12,768 bases of DNA from Rhodospirillales bacterium. Lineage in GTDB: Bacteria > Pseudomonadota > Alphaproteobacteria > Rhodospirillales > Casp-alpha2. The notes below the pieces were generated by a model. The model saw only the letters and a list, made by a program, of their open reading frames with translations, ran no database searches and was not told the origin of the DNA. The position numbers and the translations under genes are program-made. Positions 1 through 6,838 of this stretch are shown here, piece by piece. Every line of letters begins with the position of its first letter. Within the stretch, counting starts at the first letter, position 1. The stretch lies in NCBI GenBank assembly GCA_018664265.1, contig JABJOR010000404.1, positions 1-12,768 on the forward strand. The letters run 5' to 3'.

Positions 1-152
1 AGGGGCGCTCCATAGCGTTGGCACTTGTTCGCGATGGTCGAAACCGGATGGGTGAAACCCTGCATGTGCCTATGATGGACGGCAAGGTTATGCGTGTGAC
101 CGTGACGGATACTGTGTTCTTTGACAAAGAAGGGGAGAGAGCCCGTGCTTAA
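1..152 (+). CDS. soxA: Sarcosine oxidase alpha subunit, C-terminal end (partial)
   Basis: Only the last 49 codons are in the window (reading from base 3), ending in TAA at 150-152. The peptide runs from GRSIALALVRDG through GETLHVPMMDG to VFFDKEGERARA, which matches the C-terminal GcvT-like domain of the alpha subunit of heterotetrameric sarcosine oxidase; the ending VFYDKEG is typical of the family. The enzyme oxidatively demethylates sarcosine to glycine in the cytoplasm, passing the one-carbon unit to tetrahydrofolate and forming hydrogen peroxide. The identification is supported by the overlapping soxG-like gene immediately downstream. The start and the FAD/NAD-binding part lie outside the window. 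Confidence 0.85.
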   Translation, partial: GRSIALALVRDGRNRMGETLHVPMMDGKVMRVTVTDTVFFDKEGERARA

Positions 153-729
153 TTCAAAGACTATTTTTACACCGAAGAAAACAACCCCGCTTGACGGACT
201 TATCTCTGTTCCCGGAGCCGTCAAGATTACTGAGAAGAACTTTGTCGGCAAAGTGAATATTCGCGGTAATAGTGATAATGCAACCTTTGCAAATGCAGCA
301 AAAGAGGTGTTAGGGACTTCCTTACCCGTCATACCCAATACAGTTCTGCAATCCAGTAAATATACAGTGTTCTGGCTTGGCCCGGATGAATGGTTGATTA
401 ACAGTCCCGAAGATACACAAGCTGAACTTGTTGCTGAATTGCAAGATGCTTTCGAAGGACAGCATAGCGCAGTCACAGATGTCACGGATTACTATGTTGT
501 GATCGAGATACGTGGAAAACAATCGCGAGATATCTTGGCGCGAGGTTGTCCACTTGACCTGCATGATCGGACTTTCAAGACAGGGCGGTGTGCTCAGAGC
601 TTTTTTGCCAATGCGCCAATCATGCTTCATCAGGTTGACGATGGGGCCTATGATATTCAGGTGCGCAGGACTTATGCACAGTACCTGTGGGAGTACTTGA
701 ATCAATCCATAAGACAACTGGCTTCCTAA
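145..729 (+). CDS. soxG: Sarcosine oxidase gamma subunit
   Basis: The 194-residue protein has the size and GcvT-like fold pattern of SoxG, the small structural subunit of tetrameric sarcosine oxidase. Recognisable landmarks are the segment FWLGPDEWLI near residues 76-85, the run DVTDYYVVIEIRG in the middle and ARGCPLDLH around residues 132-140. I chose the GTG at 145 because it has a strong purine-rich ribosome site, AAGGGGAGAG, at about 129-138. A TTG at 121 would also keep the frame open but would lie before that site. The start lies inside the last codons of soxA (8-base overlap), so the two are likely translationally coupled, as in the soxBDAG operons of other proteobacteria. The stop is only 6 bases from the stop of the convergent PAS gene. 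Confidence 0.85.
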   Translation: MLNSKTIFTPKKTTPLDGLISVPGAVKITEKNFVGKVNIRGNSDNATFANAAKEVLGTSLPVIPNTVLQSSKYTVFWLGPDEWLINSPEDTQAELVAELQDAFEGQHSAVTDVTDYYVVIEIRGKQSRDILARGCPLDLHDRTFKTGRCAQSFFANAPIMLHQVDDGAYDIQVRRTYAQYLWEYLNQSIRQLAS

Positions 730-735
730 TAGCCC

Positions 736-1287
736 TTAACGCATATGGAAGACACCGAGCAAGTGTGCCGGTATTTGGTTTTTATTAAGCAGTGGGACAA
801 GAAGGCGCGTGTAGCTGTATTCGTGTTGTTTTTCTAAAGAGTGTTCGTCTGGTTTCTCTATAAAGTCAATTTTCCGTTTCCAGATATTTGGAATGCCAGT
901 GCTCAGAACAGTTGAATAAATTTTGTGGGCTTCTGGCAAGGCTTCTTCTGGAAAAATGTCATCAATAAATCTGTCTGTCATTTCAACACGGGAGCGCAGA
1001 CGTACGTTTGTACCAAAATATCTGAAACGAAATCGATTAGGACGTTTAATTCCTTCAACAAGATCGACAATGATCATATTATGGGCTATCTGCCATAAAT
1101 CCATAAGCTCGATTTCGGATAATGTTGGCTGTCGTCCGTGCTCATCGCATTTTGACTTCCAGTAATCATAAACCAGCAATAAGTCTTTGTGTTCGTGATC
1201 AGGGCGCGTTCGACATTGGTAAGGCTGACCTTCTATTATGTCGCTTTCTACCTGGCGGCGCTCATTCTGGGAGGGTGTTGAGGTCAT
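736..1287 (-). CDS. PAS_5-family sensory protein, copy 1
   Basis: The 183-residue soluble protein matches the PAS_5 (formerly DUF1457) family, small stand-alone PAS proteins common in alphaproteobacteria. Family landmarks: YDYWKSKC at residues 40-47, SEIELMDLW at 57-65, the core strand RFRYFGT at 87-93, and YTRLLVPLLN at 159-168 leading to HLLGVF at 175-180. There is no kinase, GGDEF or HTH part, so it is a sensor or adaptor domain without its own output; ligand and partner are unknown. It is a clear paralogue of the protein at 2195-2725: the two align without a gap over about the first 145 residues, with roughly half of positions identical by eye, and this copy has about 7 extra residues near 145-155. 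No Shine-Dalgarno sequence is visible before the ATG. It is divergent from the metallo-hydrolase and convergent with soxG. Confidence 0.8.
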   Translation of the reverse strand: MTSTPSQNERRQVESDIIEGQPYQCRTRPDHEHKDLLLVYDYWKSKCDEHGRQPTLSEIELMDLWQIAHNMIIVDLVEGIKRPNRFRFRYFGTNVRLRSRVEMTDRFIDDIFPEEALPEAHKIYSTVLSTGIPNIWKRKIDFIEKPDEHSLEKQHEYSYTRLLVPLLNKNQIPAHLLGVFHMR

Positions 1288-1316
1288 ACTAAAAATTTTA
1301 CACTTTAAAATATGAA

Positions 1317-1325
1317 GTTAGTATT
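1317..1325 (-). promoter_or_regulatory. Shared upstream block of PAS copy 1
   Basis: Read on the - strand, AATACTAAC lies 29 bases before the ATG of PAS copy 1. The same nine bases occur exactly 29 bases before the ATG of PAS copy 2. The rest of the two upstream regions is only AT-rich and otherwise unlike. It could be a -10 element (AATACT-like) or a regulator site. No convincing common -35 hexamer is seen at 16-18 bases upstream. Confidence 0.35.
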
Positions 1326-1355
1326 GTTTGCTATACCACATTTGAGGTTTTGTCC

Positions 1356-2204
1356 ATGTTTCAAGTTAAGAGGGGCGACATAGGAATGCATAGTGTTAAA
1401 ATTAATGAATACCTTATGTTTTTTTACTCTGGACGATTCCCTGAACATGCGGAATTTGATATGCGCCTTGGTGGTGGTTGCTACGTTATTCACCGAGGCA
1501 ACAGGGCTATCGTCATTGATACTTTTGGCTTGGCAGGGCAGGGAGACTGGGTAAAGGATTATATGGTCTCCAACCACGACACCAAGTATTTTACAGTGGT
1601 TAACACTCACTGGCATGGAGATCATGTTGGCGGGAACTCTTTGTATAAAAACGATCCAATTGTTGGGCATACCCTTACAAGAGACATAATGAGGCAGTTC
1701 CCCGATGATCCAAAAATGACTACTCAACCCAATCTTACTTTTGAAGGGAGAATGGATCTATGGATAGAGGATATTAAGGTCGAACTTCATGAGTTCAAAA
1801 TTCATGCTTTGGGCCATTTGGCCGTCTATATTCCACAAGATAAAATTTTGTTGGCTGCCGATATACTGGAAGACCCTATCTGCATTTTTAATTTTGAAGA
1901 TATGACACCCGAAGTCCAACTTAGTGAATTCGAGCGCATGATGGCGATGGATATTGATTGTTTGCTATCCAGTCACTGTAATCTGGAAGTGGTTAAATCC
2001 GGTGGGTATGACAAACGCTTTATCTCAAATATGGTTGATTACATGCGTGCCATGTTAAAGGAAGGGCGCTCTGGAGACTTTAAGAATAAACTGGCGCAGG
2101 ATTACATCACAAAGGCTCTGAACAATGGGCTGCTAACCTGGTGGGAACCCTACAAAGAAGTTCACGAGATGAATGTGGAAGCTGTTGAAAAATTTTATAG
2201 CTGA
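1356..2204 (+). CDS. Metallo-beta-lactamase-fold hydrolase
   Basis: The 282-residue protein carries the zinc-binding motifs of the metallo-beta-lactamase superfamily: HWHGDH at residues 85-90, a GH pair (His154) in HALGHLAVY, the bridging Asp169 in LLAAD, and the final His207 in LLSSH. It should therefore bind two metal ions and hydrolyse an ester, thioester, lactone or similar bond. There is no signal peptide, so it is probably cytoplasmic. The substrate cannot be told from the sequence; the C-terminal helical tail (about 210-282) is not one I can assign. I chose the ATG at 1356, preceded by GAGGT at 1344-1348; the ATG at 1386, with AAGAGGGG before it, is a good alternative and loses no motif. 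It is flanked on both sides by PAS_5 genes on the other strand, and its 3' end overlaps the second by 10 bases. Confidence 0.85.
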   Translation: MFQVKRGDIGMHSVKINEYLMFFYSGRFPEHAEFDMRLGGGCYVIHRGNRAIVIDTFGLAGQGDWVKDYMVSNHDTKYFTVVNTHWHGDHVGGNSLYKNDPIVGHTLTRDIMRQFPDDPKMTTQPNLTFEGRMDLWIEDIKVELHEFKIHALGHLAVYIPQDKILLAADILEDPICIFNFEDMTPEVQLSEFERMMAMDIDCLLSSHCNLEVVKSGGYDKRFISNMVDYMRAMLKEGRSGDFKNKLAQDYITKALNNGLLTWWEPYKEVHEMNVEAVEKFYS

Positions 2205-2725
2205 TGGAAAATTCCAAGCAGGTGCCCGGGATTGCCTTCTTTATTCAACAAGGGCACCAAAATACGTGTGTAGCGGTTTTTACGGGGAAGTTCTTCTTTG
2301 AAATTCCATTTCCAGCCCCAGACATTTGGCAACCCTGTTTTTAAGACTGTGATGTAGGTTTCCGTGGTATGCGCCAATGTGCTAACCCGAAAAATTTCAT
2401 CCATGTATTTTCCTGTCATATCCATTTTTGAAAAATCGCATACGGCTGTGCCAAAATAACGGTAGCGGAGTCGGGCGGTTTCATCACACTCACCTTCCAA
2501 ATCAACAATAAAAATATATTTACAGACCTGCCACAAATCCAGAAGCTCTATTTCAGATAATTTTGGCAACCTTCCGTATTCAAGACATTTGGATTTCCAA
2601 TAGTCGTAGATCAGCAATAAATGCTCGTGCTCTTTGTCCGGGCGCACTTCGCATTGATAAGGTTCATCTTCAATGCGTGCGTCGGAAATAAAAATTTCAA
2701 GCGGAGTATCAATCGGTGTGTTCAT
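2195..2725 (-). CDS. PAS_5-family sensory protein, copy 2
   Basis: This 176-residue protein is the paralogue of the one at 736-1287. Identical landmarks fall at the same residue numbers: PYQC at 22-25, YDYWKSKC at 40-47, SEIELLDLW at 57-65, RYRYFGT at 87-93, then YTRILVPLLN at 152-161 and HLLGIF at 168-173. It is a single PAS_5 domain with no catalytic or DNA-binding output part, so its role is presumably ligand or redox sensing through a partner. Its stop lies inside the end of the metallo-hydrolase gene (10-base tail-to-tail overlap). It lies 57 bases downstream of the CoA-binding gene on the same strand, so it could be the last gene of that transcript, but it also has the upstream block shared with copy 1. 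No clear Shine-Dalgarno sequence precedes the ATG. Confidence 0.8.
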   Translation of the reverse strand: MNTPIDTPLEIFISDARIEDEPYQCEVRPDKEHEHLLLIYDYWKSKCLEYGRLPKLSEIELLDLWQVCKYIFIVDLEGECDETARLRYRYFGTAVCDFSKMDMTGKYMDEIFRVSTLAHTTETYITVLKTGLPNVWGWKWNFKEELPRKNRYTRILVPLLNKEGNPGHLLGIFHQL

Positions 2726-2754
2726 TATTGGTTTAAAAATTCAATTCAGGCAGT

Positions 2755-2763
2755 GTTAGTATT
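2755..2763 (-). promoter_or_regulatory. Shared upstream block of PAS copy 2
   Basis: AATACTAAC on the - strand, 29 bases before the ATG of PAS copy 2, is identical in sequence and spacing to the block before copy 1. It sits in the 57-base gap after the CoA-binding gene, which suggests that copy 2 has its own promoter or operator in addition to any read-through from upstream. Confidence 0.35.
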
Positions 2764-2782
2764 AAAGGATATGTCTGACAAT

Positions 2783-3208
2783 TTAAAATTTAGCGTATTC
2801 AATCTTTAAGCAGCGGTCCATAATAACGGTTAACCCGGCGGAGTTTGCTTTATTTGCAGACGTCTCGTCTATGACACCGAGTTGCATCCAGATTGACCGT
2901 ATTCCTTTTTCTTTCGAAACAGAGAGAGCTTCTTCTGTGATGCTTGCAATAGCATCAGATCTTCTGAAAACATCAACCATTTCGAATTTTTCCGGTATGT
3001 CCGCTAAGGATGCATAAACGAATTCGCCCAGTATTTTTGTGTCGCTGGAAAAAGGATTTACCGGAATTACCCTGTATCCAGAGTCTTGTAAGTATTTCAT
3101 AACCCCGTGCGAAGATCGTGTTGGAGTTGGTGACGCGCCAATCATGGCAATAGTGTTAGTTTCTGAGAGAACACGTTTGATCAAGCTGTCAGGATAATCA
3201 TGCTTCAT
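2783..3208 (-). CDS. CoA-binding (YccU-type) Rossmann protein
   Basis: The 141-residue protein is a full-length single-domain member of the CoA_binding_2/YccU family. Landmarks are the nucleotide-binding MIGASP at residues 22-27, HGVMKYLQDSGYRVIPVNP at 34-52, VDVFRRSD at 78-85, the strand IWMQLGV at 106-112 and MDRCLKIEY at 130-138. These proteins bind coenzyme A or acyl-CoA through a Rossmann fold; their cellular role is poorly known. It has no catalytic ligase or acetyltransferase part. Its ATG overlaps the last 11 bases of the LuxR gene, which points to translational coupling and one transcript with the regulator. It may report acyl-CoA status to the regulator, but that is inference. Confidence 0.85.
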   Translation of the reverse strand: MKHDYPDSLIKRVLSETNTIAMIGASPTPTRSSHGVMKYLQDSGYRVIPVNPFSSDTKILGEFVYASLADIPEKFEMVDVFRRSDAIASITEEALSVSKEKGIRSIWMQLGVIDETSANKANSAGLTVIMDRCLKIEYAKF

Positions 3209-4070
3209 GTTGGTGTGATTCCCAAGCTGCCGGATTTACAAGCAATGGCAGGAACATGGAAAATAATTCAGCCTGGGACGATATGTGCATTTTTGCATAA
3301 ATATTCTTGCGATGAACCTTTACCGTGCTGACCGATATATCCAGCATGGCTGCTATAGATATAGAGGAGTACCCTCGTAAAATCAGGCCGACGACTTCTG
3401 ATTCCCGATTTGTCAAAGACGGCTTGTTCAGTTTTGTTGTGGCATCCTGAACGCGTGCCGGCAGTGCATCGAAGCGGCCTTTTTGCGGTGGATTGGTCAA
3501 TTCCTGAATTTCAGGGTTGCGCCAGTGATGAATAATGGCTTCCCGGATTACAGGCTCAATCTGAACTAGTCTTTCGATTTCTTTTTTACGATAGACTGTG
3601 CTGCCTTCTTCACGGGATAAGGAAACCACAATAACTGTCTGGTTTGCCGTGTCTTGCTGGCGTTCATTCGATCCAGACGATTTTTTATCGCTGCCAATGG
3701 GTATGAAAATCCCTATTTCATCAATAATTTTCGTTGCTGAATAATATGAACGATAGTATTCGCTACGAAAAAAGTGATCGGGGGCAAGTTCTTTAAGGCG
3801 ATAAACGCCGGGACTAATGCCGTTTTGGCAGGCATGATAAAAAGGATCAAGTTGGTAAGCTTTTGATTGGTAGTCATCAAGGGCATGCGAGCTGTCACTG
3901 TGAAACAGATCGATGGGCGGAGTGTCGCCGGTATAGGCATAAATCACAGCACTGTCGAAACTGGCCGCATTACTGCATACCGTATCCAGCACTTTCGGAA
4001 ATTGATCCGAATGAATTGCCCTGATCAAGTCCGCCGTATCGGAAATGGGATTGTATGTGTTTTTCACCAT
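3198..4070 (-). CDS. LuxR-type transcriptional regulator
   Basis: The 290-residue protein has a C-terminal GerE/LuxR helix-turn-helix at about 217-275 (LTNRESEVVGLILRG, recognition helix around ISVSTVKVHRKNIYAKM). The N-terminal sensor region contains DPFYHACQNG at 75-84 and HFFRSEYYRSYY at 99-110, followed by DEIGIFIPI. That pattern occurs in a large proteobacterial family of solo LuxR regulators; it is not a receiver domain and lacks a clear acyl-homoserine-lactone pocket signature that I can identify. A further in-frame ATG at 4193 exists, but the ATG at 4070 is preceded closely by AGAGGT and removes an unconvincing 41-residue extension, so I prefer it. The gene is divergent from the aminopeptidase-amidase-transporter operon, which it most likely controls, and overlaps the downstream CoA-binding gene. 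Confidence 0.85.
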   Translation of the reverse strand: MVKNTYNPISDTADLIRAIHSDQFPKVLDTVCSNAASFDSAVIYAYTGDTPPIDLFHSDSSHALDDYQSKAYQLDPFYHACQNGISPGVYRLKELAPDHFFRSEYYRSYYSATKIIDEIGIFIPIGSDKKSSGSNERQQDTANQTVIVVSLSREEGSTVYRKKEIERLVQIEPVIREAIIHHWRNPEIQELTNPPQKGRFDALPARVQDATTKLNKPSLTNRESEVVGLILRGYSSISIAAMLDISVSTVKVHRKNIYAKMHISSQAELFSMFLPLLVNPAAWESHQHEA

Positions 4071-4227
4071 TAACCTCTGATTTGCCCTGAATGTTGATTT
4101 GGGTGAGTATACAGCCTTGGGGGTATGGATCGTCCAGTCCTCGATTGAGAAAATTGATAAAAATATGCTGAAACAGGGGTATAAATGCTTCATTCAGTTG
4201 AGAATGACAGTACCAGGAAGGTTTTAA
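4071..4227. promoter_or_regulatory. Divergent promoter region, LuxR gene / peptidase operon
   Basis: This 157-base gap separates the LuxR gene from the divergent peptidase operon and must hold both promoters and probably the regulator site. On the - strand TATACT (4106-4111) is a candidate -10 for the LuxR gene, without a good -35. On the + strand TATAAA (4180-4185) lies before the operon, but TTGATA at 4154-4159 is 20 bases away, too far for a standard promoter, so activator dependence is possible. The ribosome site of the peptidase, AGGAAGG, is at about 4215-4221. Confidence 0.4.
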
Positions 4228-5343
4228 ATGGCTGAAATAGAAAAAAATGGAACCAGAGCGCGTGATTTGGGTATTCCATTTGACGGAATTACAGGCCCGC
4301 TAAATGCCATTACGGATGTTCCCGGCGTGGAAGTTGGATTCACAACCCTGATAGAAGGCGAGGGCGCGCTTGCCATTGGAAAAGGCCCTGTACGGACCGG
4401 GGTCACGGTCATTCATCCACGTGGGAAGGACAAAACCTTTGAGCCTGTGTGGGCTGGAAGTTTTTCCCTGAATGGCAATGGCGAAATGACCGGGTTGTTA
4501 TGGATTGATGAAGGCGGAGCATTTTCCGGTCCCATAGCCATAACCAATACCCACAGTGTCGGCATGGCTCATCATGGATTGTTAAAATGGTTGGTCCAAC
4601 ACCCCGGCTTCAACCATGAAGACGAATTATGGATGTTGCCTGTCGCCGCAGAAACCTGTGATGCCTATTTAAACGATATCAATGGACAGCATGTATGCGA
4701 GCAACACGTGCTTGATGCGTGCGATGCCGCCACATCCGGCCCGGTTGCAGAAGGCAATGTCGGTGGCGGCACGGGTATGAATTGTTATGAATTCAAGGGC
4801 GGCACGGGTACTGCGTCACGGCGCTGCACAATCAATGGTGAGACCTACACCACCGGGGTTCTGGTACAGGCTAATTTCGGAGCGCGTAATGATTTGAACA
4901 TTCGGGGCGTTCCGGTAGGGTGCCATTTGACTGAAAATACCTTGTGGAATAAGCCGCCCTATTCGACAGTTCAGGGCTCAATTATCGCAATTGCTATTAC
5001 CGATGCACCGCTTCTGCCTATCCAGATGCAACGCATTGCCCGTAGAATTGGTCTTGGCGTCGGGCGAACGGGAACCCCCGGCGAAAATGGCTCTGGTGAT
5101 ATTTTTCTTGCCCTGTCTACGGGCAATGATGTTCGTGATGATGGAAATAATGTGGAGCCCAACGTCCGCTATATTCCGAATTCTGATCTGGACCCTATGT
5201 TTCTTGCAACGGTGGAAGCCACGGAAGAAGCAATCATTAATGCTTTGGTGGCAGCTGAAACCATGACCGGGCAAGGCGGTCATACATCCCATGCTATAAA
5301 TCATGATGATCTTATGGAGGTCATGAAAAAGTATAATCGATAA
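4228..5343 (+). CDS. DmpA/P1-family N-terminal-nucleophile aminopeptidase
   Basis: The 371-residue protein matches the DmpA/BapA family (L-aminopeptidase/D-esterase and beta-peptidyl aminopeptidases; DmpA is about 375 residues). Family members are made as a precursor that cuts itself between Gly and Ser to expose the catalytic Ser. Here the site is Gly250-Ser251 in VQGSIIAIAITDAP, aligned with Gly249-Ser250 of DmpA. Other expected active-site positions are present: Tyr147, Asn216 in QANFG, and Ser289 in NGSGDIF. The N-terminal GITGPLNAITDVPGVEVG block and NVGGGTGMNCYEFKGG near 177-192 are also typical. No signal peptide is seen, so it is cytoplasmic. Likely substrates are peptides or amides with unusual N-terminal residues (D-amino acids, beta-amino acids). 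It is the first gene of an operon with an amidase and a transporter. Start and ribosome site are clear. Confidence 0.9.
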   Translation: MAEIEKNGTRARDLGIPFDGITGPLNAITDVPGVEVGFTTLIEGEGALAIGKGPVRTGVTVIHPRGKDKTFEPVWAGSFSLNGNGEMTGLLWIDEGGAFSGPIAITNTHSVGMAHHGLLKWLVQHPGFNHEDELWMLPVAAETCDAYLNDINGQHVCEQHVLDACDAATSGPVAEGNVGGGTGMNCYEFKGGTGTASRRCTINGETYTTGVLVQANFGARNDLNIRGVPVGCHLTENTLWNKPPYSTVQGSIIAIAITDAPLLPIQMQRIARRIGLGVGRTGTPGENGSGDIFLALSTGNDVRDDGNNVEPNVRYIPNSDLDPMFLATVEATEEAIINALVAAETMTGQGGHTSHAINHDDLMEVMKKYNR

Positions 5344-5375
5344 CCAAAAAAAGCATTTACTGACAGGAGGCGATT

Positions 5376-6821
5376 ATGAATAACGAAGATCTTTGTTATC
5401 TATCCGCAACAGAAACTTTAAAACTGTTTAAGCGGCGCAAATTGTCGCCTGTTGAATTAATGCAGGCCATTATCAAACGAACGGAAAAAGTCGAACCCGT
5501 CATAAATGCATTTACAGAAACTTTCTTTGATCGTGCCATGGATCAGGCCAGGAAATCCGAAGCACGGTATATGAAAAAGGGCGCTCGTTTACGCAAACTG
5601 GAAGGCTTGCCGCTGGCAATTAAAGACGAACTTCCGGTCAAGGGCGATCCCTGCACGGCTGGTTCTCTAATCTATAAAGATGCTATTGCAGATGAAACGG
5701 CTGTGTTTGCACAGCGATTGCTGAATGCCGGGGCAATCAATCATGCCCGGACAACGACGCCAGAATTCTGTTGTGCTGCGGTTACTACATCCCGGATTTG
5801 GGGGACGACGCGCAACCCGTGGAATCCGAATTTTACACCCGGTGGATCATCCGGTGGGTCAGCGGCGTCACTTGCGGCGGGGACATCCATGCTGGCAACG
5901 GGTTCTGACATTGGCGGCTCTGTGCGTATCCCGGCTTCGTGCTGTGGTGTGGTCGGGTTCAAGCCACCTTATGGCCGGATACCGGAAATGCCCGTGTTTA
6001 ATCTGGATTTTTATTGCCATGAAGGCCCGCTGGCCAGAACAGTTTCCGATACCATCTTGATGCAAAATGTAGTTGCTGGACCGCATCCGACGGATATCAC
6101 CTCAATCAAGCCCAAGCTGACTATTCCAAGTACATTTAAAAGCATTCGCGGCTGGCGCATTGCCTATTCACTGGACCTTGGATATTTCAAGATCAGCAAA
6201 GAAGTGCGGGAAAACACCTTGAGAGCAGTTGAGGTCTATCGCTCCCTTGGATGCAAGGTTGAAGAAGTCAAAGTTCCATGGACCGAAGAAAGCGGCCTTG
6301 CTGCATGGAATTATTTATCACATCTGTTTGGCGCCAGTTATGGCCCTTATCTGAAAAAATATGGCCATTTGATGACCCCCTATGCCCGTGCCTTTATTGA
6401 GGGCGGTGTGAAATCTAAATCGGCTGATTTTGTTAATTCGCTGGTCACGGCGGCGGATATGTATTCATGGTTTGGCCCAATGATGGAAAACTATGATGTG
6501 TTCATTTGTCCAACCACGACAAAGTCAGGCATAGCAGCCAATCCCAAGATGGATTATGACAGTTACAAGGCCGCGGGAAAATCAATGCCGGATGCTTTAT
6601 CCTGGTGTATGACGTATCCGTTTAATATGTTGAGCCGCTGTCCGGTGCTGAGTGTGCCTTCCGGACATGGAAAAAACGGTGTCCCAACAGGAATTCAGAT
6701 TGTCGGACGGACTTTTGCTGATACAACGGTCTTCCGAGCTGCCAGTGCTTTTGAGAAAGCAACACCGTGGTTACACGATAAAAAACATCGTCCGGTGATC
6801 AAGGCTAAAAAGAAACGTTAA
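5376..6821 (+). CDS. Amidase-signature family amidase
   Basis: The 481-residue protein has the complete Ser-cisSer-Lys catalytic set of the amidase signature family: Lys83 in LAIKDE, Ser158 in TPGGSSGGSAA and the nucleophile Ser182 in GSDIGGSVRIPA. Length is normal for the family. It hydrolyses a carboxamide to acid and ammonia; the substrate cannot be told. It is unlikely to be GatA of the tRNA amidotransferase, because gatB and gatC are not beside it and the C-terminal half is of the general amidase type. The ATG is preceded by a strong AGGAGG and lies 32 bases after the peptidase stop, with the transporter 17 bases downstream, so the three form one operon. The peptidase and amidase may act in turn on the same peptide-amide compound, which is inference. 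Confidence 0.88.
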   Translation: MNNEDLCYLSATETLKLFKRRKLSPVELMQAIIKRTEKVEPVINAFTETFFDRAMDQARKSEARYMKKGARLRKLEGLPLAIKDELPVKGDPCTAGSLIYKDAIADETAVFAQRLLNAGAINHARTTTPEFCCAAVTTSRIWGTTRNPWNPNFTPGGSSGGSAASLAAGTSMLATGSDIGGSVRIPASCCGVVGFKPPYGRIPEMPVFNLDFYCHEGPLARTVSDTILMQNVVAGPHPTDITSIKPKLTIPSTFKSIRGWRIAYSLDLGYFKISKEVRENTLRAVEVYRSLGCKVEEVKVPWTEESGLAAWNYLSHLFGASYGPYLKKYGHLMTPYARAFIEGGVKSKSADFVNSLVTAADMYSWFGPMMENYDVFICPTTTKSGIAANPKMDYDSYKAAGKSMPDALSWCMTYPFNMLSRCPVLSVPSGHGKNGVPTGIQIVGRTFADTTVFRAASAFEKATPWLHDKKHRPVIKAKKKR

Positions 6822-6838
6822 TTTATAAGGATACTGCC

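Noticed and set aside
2621..2809. 62-codon + strand frame
   Set aside because: It lies opposite the start of PAS copy 2 and its upstream region and looks like an antisense shadow.
4071..4193. Longer LuxR frame starting at the ATG at 4193
   Set aside because: The extra 41 residues have no ribosome site before them and would fill the divergent promoter region; the ATG at 4070 has AGAGGT right before it and matches the family's usual size.
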